DNA of 64,000 nucleotides from Fragum whitleyi (Eukaryota > Mollusca > Bivalvia > Cardiida > Cardiidae): contig OX411543.1 in the NCBI GenBank assembly GCA_948146395.1, positions 50,754,517 through 50,818,516 on the forward strand, read 5' to 3'. Positions 9,991 to 20,414 of the stretch are shown here, piece by piece (the stretch's first letter is position 1; each line of letters opens with the position of its first letter). The translations under genes and the position numbers were made by a program. The notes beneath the pieces were generated by a model. That model saw only the letters and a list, made by a program, of their open reading frames with translations. It made no database searches and was not told where the DNA came from.

Positions 9991-10418
9991 TACAAATAAT
10001 CACATCGTGAAATTGACAATTATCTGATTAAAAAACAGTCGTAGTAACTTGCTCAGCAATCATTCATTCCATACACTCACTCAAAACACGAAAAACCGCT
10101 CCAAATTGTTCAAAAACGCTTCGAAATCGTTCAAAATAATCAATTTCTCATTCAAATAGATGAAAAAATTGCATAATTATGTCACTTGGCTGATATTGAC
10201 TTTTCCTTGTCTGATATGTCCGCGTAGACACAAAATCAGAAAATTTCATTTAGTTTTTGTAAAGGGAGGTAAACAAATATCGATAATTTCGTCCAAATAG
10301 CGATTGTGTTGTACGTCCCATGAATGCCATTCATAACTCGCTCATCAAACTCATTCAATTTCATTCCTAAATCATTCAAAAATCATTCAACTTGTCACTT
10401 TCACGGTGTTCCTAGCTG
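9991..10418 (-). mobile_element. M1 MITE, reverse orientation
   Basis: ATAATCACATCGTGAAATTG begins it and GTCACTTTCACGGTG... TAGCTG ends it, next to TA. The internal GGGAGGTAAACAAATATCGATAATTTCGTCC half-hairpin is present, but the opposite arm is scrambled. Confidence 0.75.
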
Positions 10419-11460
10419 TACATTTTGTATCACGGCTTTGAGCAATCGTCTAATTCTCACACCGTTCTGTATTTAATGAGAGTTAACATATTCTAGAATC
10501 CTTCACACAGGGTCTCCGCAATTTACCTACATGGTTCTGTCCGATATATAAGTCGGTGGTCAAAAAACTTCGGGAATCCACAGCCCGTATGTCTAATGGG
10601 ATCTGGAATTATGATTTATATGTTACTCCTAGAAATTATATGTATTTTACATACTGTGTCATTAGAAGAACGATCATAGTATTTGTGACGTAAACATGAA
10701 GTTAAAAAGGACTCTGCGAACTACATGTAAAGCTTTCAATCTTTAGTTTATCAGTTTCAAGTTCAAGTTTCAAGTTTATTCAACAATAAATTCTCAATGT
10801 GCTCTGGGCACAAACATGGGCTCAGCAATAATTTACAATACACAAGTCAAAATGATAATAGAGGACAACTATGTAGACCGACGCTTTCCACCTTTATCAG
10901 TCTATGCAGACTGACGTGTTAAACCTTGTCAGTCAATGCATGATTAAACAGTGTGAAGAGTTAAATGTTTCTTGTAATTGTGCATATTCATCGATTCATT
11001 CATTAGAACTTAACGATAAGCAGACATTATCCGGCGCGTTTAGGTGTGGTCACAATATTAATCATTTTTCTAACCGGAATGTGTAGTGTGGGTGTGTGGG
11101 TGTGTGTGTGTGTGGGGGGGGGTATGATAAGTTTTTATCACAAATCTCAAGTTCGAATGATCCACTATGGTTATATAGATCTATTTTTCCTTAAAAAATG
11201 TATCATGAATATCTTGTATGATAATAAGGACACTTAAAAAAAATGTCAAAACAGAAAACACTATTACTCTATATTACTCGAAAGGTTACATTAAGGTTGA
11301 TTTTGGAGCATCAGTCAAATAGACGCCTAATTGCATCCAAGGATTTCATTTTACTAACTTTTGATATGTAAACTTTCAAGACATAATCCTTCCTTGGCAC
11401 ACTTGTAGGCCTGAATTTATATAATTATGCAAGTAAAAGTTGTATCAAATCCTATTTACT
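10419..11460. other. unassigned sequence with a short dispersed repeat and a GT-rich microsatellite
   Basis: No gene is visible. Around 10750-10860 a TTCAAGTTTATTCAACAATAA block resembles the 3' ends of invertebrate retroelements. Around 10862-10940 TATCAGTCTATGCAGACTGA is palindromic, like the M2 hairpin. 11086-11122 is a (GT)n/G-rich microsatellite. Confidence 0.4.
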
Positions 11461-12111
11461 GGACCATTGAAAGAATTCTGAATGAAATCGAATGAGTAGG
11501 ATGAGCGAGTTTTGAATGAAAATAAAGTGGGATAATATAATCTCGCTAATTTCGTCCTGTTGGACGAATTTAGCGATAGTTTATTATCTCCATTTTCAAA
11601 TTATACTTTCTTTTTCTGTTTGTACGTCTTACACGTAATGGCCATACAGACGCTTTAAATTCACACCAATTTATTCAATTAATATTGTGGAATTATTTAT
11701 ATGAAATGCTGATCGCTTTGAGTGTGTGTGTATTTCCGTTTATTTATCGTCGCTACCGTAGCACATGCCCATATGAGCGACGCCCCAAGAAGACGGTTAG
11801 TTGTTACGGGGGATAGTGCAAGGATACATGACAAAACTACTGCTGAGATCCGCCATGGTTCTTTAACATGCTCGGTGTAAAACACCGCCTCACGGGGCCT
11901 CGGTTTAACGTATCTTCCGAAAGACAATTAGTTTTGTTAGTGTAACAGCCCGGGAATCGAATCGAATGGTTTCGAAGCGTTTTTAAACTACTTCGGATCG
12001 TTTTAAAGCGAATGAAGTGGGTGTTTTGCATAAATTGCGTGGAGCGCTCAAGCGAGCGATTTAGAATGGTTTTGATCGCAGTGAGTTTCAAATACTCGAT
12101 GTTTCTTACTG
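11461..12111 (+). mobile_element. M1 MITE interrupted by a SINE
   Basis: The left part (11461-11699) carries GAATGAAATCGAATGAGT and the internal palindrome ATTTCGTCC (11549-11557) with GGACGAATT (11562-11570). The right part (11961-12111) carries GGAGCGCTCAAGCGAGCGATTTAGAATGG and ends TTTCTTACTG followed by TA. The left terminal repeat has decayed. The palindrome sequence differs from other copies on both arms together. Confidence 0.7.
11700..11960 (-). mobile_element. SINE (tail module of the 12856 type) inserted in an M1 copy
   Basis: On the minus strand it reads GGTTCGATTCCCGGGC (the first part recalling a B box), CTTTCGGAAGATACGTTAAACCGAGGCC, then TTAAAGAACCATGGCGGAT, then CAGCAGTAGTTTTGTCAT and CACTATCCCCCGTAACAAC. 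It aligns along its length with 12856-13040. The CGGATGAGACGTTAAACCGAGGTCCCG / GTTAAAGAACC pattern is common to many invertebrate SINE or LINE tails. Confidence 0.65.
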
Positions 12112-12855
12112 TATTTTCTTCGTCTCAGCCTGAGAGGATAAAGGTAACTCTCTGTGGTTGTGATATAAATCATATCTCGAGCTGATGAAAATGGGAAAAT
12201 GTATTAATTACGAATTTTGATGTCGAGTTTACTATCCTAAGCACAAGAAGCCCTGCTGTATATTTCATGAAGATAACGTAATTATGCAATATTTGCCAGG
12301 GAGTCTATTCTCATAACATATCAATTCTTTCTAAACTAATATTTCGATAGACGATTTCAACATAAAAGATGGAGATTTCTTCTTTGCTGTGCATAATATT
12401 TTACTTTCCTGCAAACGCGATTTCACTAGCTAACCAATAATTAATTTAATAAACCAAGAACCAAATATTTTGTGTTACTAAATGAATTTCTTCATGTTTA
12501 CATTCACAAATGGCATTATGCAGTCTCTTTCAAAGGTTTAAACCTATTCTTGGGAAACAAGTTCTTACAACTTAGATTAATCCCTCTCGATTCTACTTCC
12601 TGAAAAATTCACCAGTACTCGCGCCGAATGTGTTTGCCAATGAGAGAACCAAGATCGATAGGACGCATTAAAAAAAACAATAATAAAAAAAAACAGGAAC
12701 ATTGATTTTTTATTCAGTTTCAGAAAATTGAGAATATGGTTACATTTACATCATAGTGAGCCTGATCTTGAGCGCGATCAGCTCTTTCGGTATAGAACCT
12801 GACTTGAAAACAATTTAAGTTCAATATCATGGGGTCACTAACAAACTTAATGTTT
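12112..12855. other. unassigned AT-rich sequence
   Basis: No coding frame, MITE end or SINE motif was recognised. An A-rich stretch lies at about 12669-12693. Confidence 0.4.
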
Positions 12856-13040
12856 TTCGGATGAGAAAATTATCCGAGGTCCCGAGTGAAGTTGCTTTGC
12901 ATGGAACACATTAAAGAACCATGGCGGATATCAGCAGTAGTTTCGTCATACATCCCTGCACTATCCCCCGTTACAACCAACCGGCTTCTTTTGGCATGTG
13001 CTACAGTAGCGAAGATATATAAATGGAGTTTGTTTGTTTG
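12856..13040 (+). mobile_element. SINE-like retroposon, 5'-truncated, with GTTT tail
   Basis: It begins CGGATGAGAAAATTATCCGAGGTCCCG, continues AACACATTAAAGAACCATGGCGGATATCAGC and GTCATACATCCCTGCACTATCCCCCG, and ends in a (GTTT)n tail at about 13025-13042. The tRNA head is missing. It is the sister of the reverse copy at 11700. Confidence 0.65.
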
Positions 13041-13079
13041 TTTGAATGGAGATTTACACCATTTTTATAATTATTTCAA

Positions 13080-13253
13080 TCATATCGCGGCGACTGGAGC
13101 CCCTAACAATGGATTCCTGGTATTTCTCACATCAGTACTACTCTAACATCCTTTTCTAGCCTACAGCTGCTATCCCACATAGGTCTACAATTATCATTAT
13201 TGGTGGTAGACAAATTGTCGGAAAGGATGGGTGCCGCTGTCGGGATCGAACCC
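13080..13253 (-). mobile_element. tRNA-derived SINE, head-truncated, reverse orientation
   Basis: The complement begins at GGGTTCGATCCCGACAGCGG and continues ATCCTTTCCGACAATTTG, GTAGACCTATGTGGGATAGCAGCTG, AAATACCAGGAATCCATTG and GGGGCTCCAGTCGCCGCG, matching the body of the copy at 9561. The A box is missing. It lies directly against the GTTT tail of the preceding retroposon. Confidence 0.75.
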
Positions 13254-14361
13254 ATCAAAATATGGAAATACACATTACAATATTTAAGCACAATCTAAAG
13301 TAAGTTGTTCGGCATGAAAATGTACAGAAATAAAACAGTTTCAAACAGACAGTGTTTCACAGTTCAGTGAGTAATGCGTAATTCCATTTAATATCTGAAC
13401 ATGTCATAAAATTCCATAAAGTAAATTTATCGGTGAAAAATCCTTTGATTCCCATTCATTCCAAATAGAATTTATATTGTAAATTAAGTTAATGGCGCAA
13501 AACATTTCTTTTCAATATCAACCGTCAGCGCAAAGCTATTCAAAATATTTGATTAATACGTTTCTATCAATTAAAAGTCACGTTTTTAGGCCGAAAGCAT
13601 TCTTAACCTTCTCAAGTTTCTATATTTTTTCTCATTGAACTTGTGACCAGACCTACGTTTAGGGTGCGAAAGTGTTTGTGGCCGTTTGAAAAATTAATCC
13701 CACTTTGATCGTTTGTTTGGCAGATGTACAGATAAGAAGGGTTAAAACCAGATTTTATTTCTTACTGAAACGCTATATTGTGGGTACTCATTTGAATCGC
13801 CTCGACGAGGCGATTCCTATGAGCATCCGCAATAAAGGATTTGTGCAAGTTTTATTGACATAATCTAAATTTTAAAATCCAACATATACTTCTATCTTAA
13901 GCTCTGTATAAGTTGTCGATATACGAATTTGTAGTTTTTGGCAATAGACAAAATCCAAGAAATTGAAATTCCCGTAGTCAACGAAAAATAATTATTCGGA
14001 AGCTATCAGGACGAATTTATACCAAAGAACCGTGCTTCAGTAAGTGACTTTTATATAAATGTGAACACGAATCTTTATTGACCTACTGGGAATTATAAAA
14101 CATAGAATAAACGCATATTTTGGAAAGATAGTGAAATTAGACCATGTATATATCCATGAAATGATTTGTGCGAGATCGGTTCTAGAGTAAACTTCATTAC
14201 GTTAATCTTCAAGCGCTTCTTTGCAGTAATTGAAAAAATTCTTGCTTTGTTTTGTATATAGATAGTGCAAATCTTTGTAACGCTTTATGTAAAAAATATT
14301 TTGATTGATTAAATAGAATATTTATGTTTACGTTTCAATGATACATTGCAATACTGTTATA
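13254..14361. other. unassigned sequence with one short perfect-type palindrome
   Basis: Nothing coding is recognised. GAATCGCCTCGACGAGGCGATTC at 13794-13816 is a palindrome around a single central base. It is preceded by GTGGGTACTCATTT, which recurs at about 15928, so both may be fragments of one dispersed repeat. Confidence 0.45.
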
Positions 14362-14743
14362 CAGCTAACAAAATCGTGAAATTGACATTCATCTCGATCA
14401 AAACCATTACAAATCGCTAGCTCATTACTTTTTTCATTCACTCTTAACACTCACTCATACCATTCCAAAACGATCCTAAATCGTTTAGAAACACGTCGAT
14501 GCCGTTTAAAATAATGGACATTTAATTCAAATCGACAAATGAAGACACGCGAAGACAGTGATCGTAGATTTTAACAAAGGGAGATTAAAAATATTGCTAA
14601 TTCCGCTAAGTGGACGAATTTAGTGTTTTTGGATTACCTCCCGTTAAATTCATTCAAATCTCGCTAGTCCAACTCATTGTCTTTTCTTGCCGAAAAAATT
14701 CCAAATCCAACCACCTTGTCGATTTCACGACGTGGTTAGTTGC
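14362..14743 (-). mobile_element. M1 MITE, reverse orientation
   Basis: CAGCTAACAAAATCGTGAAA and TTGACATTCATCTCGATCAA begin it, and CCTTGTCGATTTCACGACG, GGTTAGTTG end it. The internal hairpin block at 14577-14645 (GGGAGATTAAAAATATTGC ... GGATTACCTCCC) is present. Confidence 0.78.
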
Positions 14744-16045
14744 AAGTGCTTATGAATATTAAGGTTCTCACAAGAATTATGCATTTACCTCTCAGTTTGA
14801 AATCGTTAATTGGAAAATCTTGACTGTAATATTTTTGAAAACGATTCCAGAATGGAATCCTTTTAGAATAAAACATAAATATATGTAAAACATCATTTAA
14901 ACAGATTCTGAGTTATACAAATCTAGGTTTCATTTGCGCGGCGGCATAAGAATTGTAAGGAAACCAAGAAAGTGTCAATATGTAAGTGTGAAAACTGACA
15001 TTTATTACCATTTTGGGACTTACCCAATACTGTCTGTTCTCATATTGTTGGTTTGCGACCAAAATATCGTATCTGTAACTTATTTATATAAGAATATTAA
15101 TTTTTGTGGGTTTTTTTTTCTGTGTAAGACCAGGAAATCTTTGCGTCATTTTGCACGTGACTACTAAGCAACGTCATGACGTCCTTTGTTTCTTTGGAGC
15201 TGCTTAGATAAAGTCAAATAGGGTGAAATAAGGGGAAAAGGGTAGATTTTTTTAAATTTTACTTGTTCGGCGATAAATTATCAAGTGATAATCTTACGTC
15301 GTTATTTATCGTAAATCTTCTGAAAAGCGTGTAAGAAAACTGCATAATCATAATTTATTTTCTGACTGTTTTACTTGTTTACAGAACACAGCTTGTCTAT
15401 AGGAAAATAGCACGACAAAGCATTTAGAATAATTCGGAGGAAAAACGTAAAAACGCAATTTTAAAGACATAAACTTTAAAGTGCAATAGCAATTATCTCT
15501 ACCGACTATTTACAACAGCCACTTAACGAGTTTTAAATAGAGGAAAATCGAAGATATTCCCACACAACAATATAATAGTAAATGCGGGGAAATAGTTTTA
15601 CAATTTGTCAATGTAGGAAAAATGTAGGAGGAGTACATGTAACCCTCTTTAATTGAGCCTGTGCGTGACGTTTCCAACAATTTGACATATTGATACTGGA
15701 CCACCGTTAGCAAGCATAGACTCTCACATAGTTAAATAAGAGGATAACCACACTGTCTTGAGACACTTGGACACATAATCTATCTACATTGCGCAAAGCG
15801 AAAGACTCTGGTCAGACTGTGCAGATGCACGGGCTGGCCAAAGTCTTTGCTTGGCGCACAATTAAAATTGTTGGAAATGTCACGCACAAGCTCAATTGTT
15901 ATTATTTCAACGAAGACATAAATACTGTGGGTACTCATTTAGAGAGAACTCCAAAATGTCAATTGAGTACTGATAAGAACATAATGATTTTTTAAATGTA
16001 GTAACTACGGCTTTTAAATTTTATTTTGCCGCTCATTGACGATAT
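14744..16045. other. unassigned sequence with a small foldback
   Basis: No gene was recognised. At 15789-15863 TTGCGCAAAGCGAAAGACTCTGG is mirrored imperfectly by CCAAAGTCTTTGCTTGGCGCA. The small open frames at 14934 and 15789 show no family pattern. Confidence 0.4.
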
Positions 16046-16288
16046 TTAACCCTTGTTATGCTGAACCCGGAATAATTTTGCTTTGACATGAAATATAGAC
16101 AAAGATCAGTCTGCACATATGTGCAGTCTGATCCTAGTCTATGCCACCTGATTTCTCCTCTGACCGAACATTGTGTATAGACTTTATTTTCAAGAGAAGT
16201 ATTGGTAATTGTTTTCTTCTTTAAGAACCTTCAGTACTTTGATATGCGCGTAATTTTGCAAAGATTTACTCGGCATTGCAAGGGTTAA
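16046..16288. mobile_element. TTAA-bounded MITE (piggyBac-like ends) carrying a palindrome
   Basis: It runs from TTAACCCTTGTTATGC (16046) to GCATTGCAAGGGTTAA (16288), so both sides have TTAA and CCCTTG-type ends. Inside, GATCAGTCTGCACATATGTGCAGTCTGATC (16104-16133) is almost a perfect palindrome. TTAA target sites with CCCTTTG-like tips are typical of piggyBac elements. Confidence 0.6.
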
Positions 16289-16526
16289 CCTCGGAGTAAT
16301 GCCCTATTATATGGATGATGAGTATTATTGATATCAGAACATCTGTGCATAGCCTATTTTTTACTAGTGACAGTAAACGGAAAATCATTGTTTTTAATGA
16401 AAAGATTTTTATCATACATTGTTTGTATCGAGCGCGTTCTCAATACGTAGCCATGTTGACGTATCTCAAATAGAAAGAATGCGGACTTTTTTCGCGCACA
16501 AATGTCCTGTGAACATGCTCCTTTAT

Positions 16527-16665
16527 CCAGTCCTGCGTTCAGGATGACAAAACGGTGCAAACAGTAAAGCCAGTTATACCCCGCTTTGCACGTGCACTAG
16601 TGTGCAAAGCGGGGTATAATTGGCAAACTGTTTACACCGTTTTGTCATCCTGAAAGCAGGACTGG
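16527..16665. mobile_element. M3 foldback MITE
   Basis: CCAGTCCTGCGTTCAGGATGA on the left pairs with TCATCCTGAAAGCAGGACTGG on the right; inner arms AAAACGGTGCAAACAG and TATACCCCGCTTTGCAC are mirrored. The loop is ACTAGTG-like, centred near 16600. Confidence 0.8.
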
Positions 16666-18080
16666 AAAACCTGCCTAATTAACGATAAAAATGACACTAG
16701 ATTTTATTTTTCATTATTAAAACTTCCATTCTAAAACGATACAAAAGTTAAATTTCTTGAAAGAAGAATAATATCTTTTCCCAAACCCAGTCAGATGCAT
16801 CGAGACCGTTTATGTAACCTTTTCCCAGCAAATTGGACTTTTGTGCACTGCAGAAAATAGAATTGAATAGCTGAGAAGGGGAGGGGGTAGAAATTGCCTG
16901 TTTACAGATATTTCTCTTTTTTTCCATTGATTTCTTCAAAATTGTACAGTCTCTTTTTTCAAATCCAACACATAGTGTTGCAGTGAAATGAAATAGATGA
17001 AACTGAAACATTTATTTTGAAACATAGGCGGTTGTTTCTAAATCCCATTTTTCTCATTTCGATTAAAAATAACTTATAGATAAAAATTCGAATTATGAAA
17101 CAATCGTTTGTGGTAAGAAACCTGCATCAATCGGACAGTATGAGTCATGCAACATTTTGAGCCTAAATATTGCATATTGAAAAGACAGTTTTACCACCCA
17201 TTCATAAAACAATGGTTCATATAACAGAACACCGTATCTTCAGCAGCTAAATCAACAGAAAGGCCGGAATCTGTTTGCTGTAGAAAGCAATCTTGCGGAA
17301 AAGATAGACTGGAACATCTGCTCCAACCATGTTATGGAAATGAAATCCTAGTATTGATGCCTGCTGGTTTTATTTTTTCTCCATATCGTTGTGTGCGGGC
17401 TTAAATATAATCATCATACATTTAGTCAGGCGTATAGAATGTCGGAGAGACCATGTTTTAGCGATCGTTTATTTTCATCTGTGTGGCGGATCGAAAGAAT
17501 TTAATTGTAATTCAATAAACCTATAAGATAATTAAAAATATCTATTATTGTATTATCTAATGTATATATGTTACATATAAAGATGTATATCTGTAAGTGA
17601 CCATATAATTTATGATATTTGGAATATCAATGTGGGCGAATCCGGGGCATGATTTTATGATTCATTTTTATCTGATTGCAATTTTCGTTTTATTTTGCTT
17701 TGCTGGAAAAATGTTTTTATTACCTTTTGATTGTGCAGCTATTTTGTAAGTTTACCCCAAAAGTAGTCGTGTAAAAATCTGTTTCATCTGATGAATGACA
17801 AATCTATATATATACTGAAAACCTAATCACACTGTATAAATACATGTACCACAAAGCGGACACAAACAGAGGTGTGATCAGGTTTTATTATTTCACTCTT
17901 CCATGAAATCAACGAATCCTCTTTTCATATCTTATACAAACTAATACGTCATACTTTTTTCTGGTTGAATGTTTATTTATGGTAAAGTGAGTCTTTTGTA
18001 ACAATTAAGTTCTCCATTTATTAAATTGTTATTCGTGAAATAATTTAGTAAAGGACCCATATATGTAGCACCGCTACAGC
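16666..18080. other. unassigned sequence with one decayed foldback
   Basis: No coding evidence. At 17816-17890 CTGAAAACCTAATCACACTGTATAAATAC and GGTGTGATCAGGTTTTATTATTTCA form an imperfect palindrome related to the perfect one at 35701. Confidence 0.4.
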
Positions 18081-18216
18081 TGCCCTGCGTTCAGGATGAA
18101 AGCGTTAGCGAAGCGTTTTCGAAATGATACCTCGCTTTGTACGTATGTGCACCTGCAAAGCGGGATATCATCTCAAAGTGCTCGCGAAATGTTTTTACAT
18201 CCTGAATGCAGGGCTG
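18081..18216. mobile_element. M3 foldback MITE, divergent interior
   Basis: The tips (GCCCTGCGTTCAGGATG and CATCCTGAATGCAGGGC) match the other M3 copies. The interior reads AAGCGTTAGCGAAGCG and is mirrored imperfectly by CGCGAAATG on the other arm, with GATACCTCGCTTTG against CAAAGCGGGATATCATC. Confidence 0.75.
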
Positions 18217-18943
18217 GTTTTGCAGAGAATACAAAGCGCGGACAATGAACTAAGCTCTAAACTGTCTTTGCCAAACTATCTCGTAGATATATATACAATA
18301 TTATCGGACAAGTACCATCGAGGGACCTACTTTTGGGCTGTGTTTCAAGAAATATAGTCTCGAGTTGTTCAATTTACAATGACAATCAATTTCTCTTTTT
18401 CCCCTTTCTATGAATATATTGATGTCTGTTGATGACTTTTATCATGGCAAGTACAGAAAAGGGGAAATCAAAAGTTAGGCGATATTTTAAATGCAACATA
18501 TTCAACTTTTCATAGTCAAGGGCGTAACTTCCATTAAACAATTTACGCAAGTGCGTAAAAGAAATAATCATCTGTTGAAAAAAACCGTTGATGAATGATC
18601 ATAACATCGAAACTACAACTTATTCAAGCTGTAGTTACGATATTTTGATCATTCACCAACGTTCAAATCATAAAAATGTCGAACGGAGGGCATTCATCTT
18701 TTGCCACGGTCCACACATCGCTTTTATCCTATATATTCTTTGCTTGTCGCCTTCTGAGTGCTGCGCCCATGATAGTTCTGAATATTATCCCATGTAAAAC
18801 TGCTGAGAATGCGATTTACACATTATGAATTCATAATTCATTGTAATAAGCAATCATGTCATGCGTACATATTCAGCGTTCTTTCCGATCACAAGGTTCC
18901 TTCATCGTTCGAACCATGTATTTAAATTATCTTTATTTTTTCA
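18217..18943. other. unassigned sequence
   Basis: An imperfect inverted pair surrounds 18577-18662 (AAACCGTTGATGAATGATCAT against TTTTGATCATTCACCAACGTT), probably a decayed foldback. No coding evidence. Confidence 0.4.
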
Positions 18944-19192
18944 TCACGCAGAAAGGGACCATCTTGGTTGTGAGTAAAGTGTCGACACTAGTCAGACTGT
19001 GTGGACTGCACAGTCTGACTAGGCTCGGAACCTTTTGCACTTTGCTATTTTTTAATCTATAATGATCAATGTAACTCCCTGTGAAAGAAATTATGAAATG
19101 CGTTTCCTTGTTGACCTATGCTGTCTCAAACATTTTTTTCAAATATTAAGTTTACTGATTACCTAGATGGTCCCTTTTAACGTGACGGAATT
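18944..19192 (-). mobile_element. M2 MITE, reverse orientation, full length
   Basis: It is bounded by TCACGCAGAAAGGGACCATC on the left and GATGGTCCCTTTTAACGTGA on the right. The M2 hairpin is well kept: CTAGTCAGACTGTGTGGACT and TGCACAGTCTGACTAG at about 18988-19022. Reading the complement gives the same order as the copies at 19678 and 54251. Confidence 0.75.
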
Positions 19193-19334
19193 TAAACCTA
19201 CCCACTTTCAGGCCGCCCGCTCTTAACATCTTTAGTTTCTTTCGAATTGGAATGGCCGAAATATAAATTCAGATAAATTCTCGAAAGTTTTTACTTTGTG
19301 CAGAAATACGCCCTCAGGCTTTTTAGAGTAAACT

Positions 19335-19519
19335 GGGGCAAGTTTCATCAAAACATTTAAGACGCATTTTTGTCTTCCCTATGACTTCCCTCACAATTAA
19401 GACAAAATCACGTATCACCAATCTAACAATACCCATGTTAAGTGATTGTCGTTGTTACTGTTTCGAAAGTCTTAAGTAAGACAATAATACGTCTTAAATG
19501 TTTCGATGAAACTGGCCCC
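19335..19519. mobile_element. short MITE with 30-bp inverted repeats
   Basis: GGGGCAAGTTTCATCAAAAC followed by ATTTAAGACG (left) pairs with CGTCTTAAATGTTTCGATGA followed by AACTGGCCCC (right). Inner GTCTT/AAGTC motifs continue the foldback. GGGGCCAGTTTCAT-type palindromes are frequent in mollusc genomes; the superfamily is not decided by the ends. Confidence 0.7.
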
Positions 19520-19677
19520 TGGTGCCTAATGTGAAGGATCTCTGCTTTATTTCAATTGAGATTGAAAATCCACAATGATTAAAACATCAGATTTCAATTA
19601 GTCAAACAACTGCCCGTTTACAAATATAAATGCTATCGATTAAAGTCGGTGCACTGAAAATTAGAGCGAGTGACAAA

Positions 19678-19938
19678 TGTGACCCGTCAGTCGGAAAGGG
19701 ACCATCTGGGAACTTTGTAAAATAAATGTTTCAAGAGATTGAAAGATTGAAAGAGATTGGAGCCAGCAAAGATTAACCAGAGGTCGTTTTTCAAACATTA
19801 TTTCACGGGAAGGTAGATCGATCATTCTAGAAAGTAAACACATTGTGAAAATTTCGACCCTAGTCAGTCTGCGCAATCCGCGCTGTCTGACAAGGGTCGA
19901 CTCTTTACGCCCTACCCAGATCGTCCCTGACGGGGCTC
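19678..19938 (+). mobile_element. M2 MITE, full length (reference copy)
   Basis: It opens TGTGACCCGTCAGTCGGAAA and closes GATCGTCCCTGACGGGGCTCA, so the terminal TGACCCGTC is answered by GACGGGG. It contains GGGACCATCTGGGAACTTTG, the GATTAACCAGAGGTCG block, a CTAGTCAGTCTGCGCAATCC... GTCTGACAAGGGTCGA hairpin, and CACCCTACCC-like closing sequence (here CGCCCTACCCAGATCG). There is no coding capacity. Confidence 0.75.
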
Positions 19939-20414
19939 ATTTGGGACCCGTCTCGCGAAAAGAAACGATCTGTGCTGAACGAGATTTTATGCACCTTTCA
20001 TGTGAGCAAAGGTTTTAATGCGACCTTGGTTGATATGTACTGTAACAAGCCATTTCTTTCGGATATTTATTGACAAGAGTTACCAGGTGGTCCTTTTGGA
20101 GAACATATCCAAAACGCAGGACAATGATCTTAGACGTGATGTACATGAAAACTAGACTTTTATTCTTAAAAATAAGCTTGAATTGGTCATTCCAAAGTTC
20201 AGTAATGCAAATGATTTTGATGCGATGATCTTTAGAGGCTAACTAGATGAATTTTTATGACCCGCAACATCTCGGAATTTGAAAACCTCTCTATTACCGC
20301 TCCTGTGCGTGGGCGTATTTCACATGACCAAAGTCTCATTTACATATTTTTCTTTTTACGAAAGATTATGCGTTTCACGAAAAAGCCACCGTTTGTCGAT
20401 TGGTTTGTGTTTTT
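19939..20414. other. unassigned sequence
   Basis: A second M2-like tip (GGGACCCGTCTCGCGAAAAG, about 19950) follows the preceding copy, suggesting an M2 fragment. The remainder to 20414 shows no gene. Confidence 0.4.
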
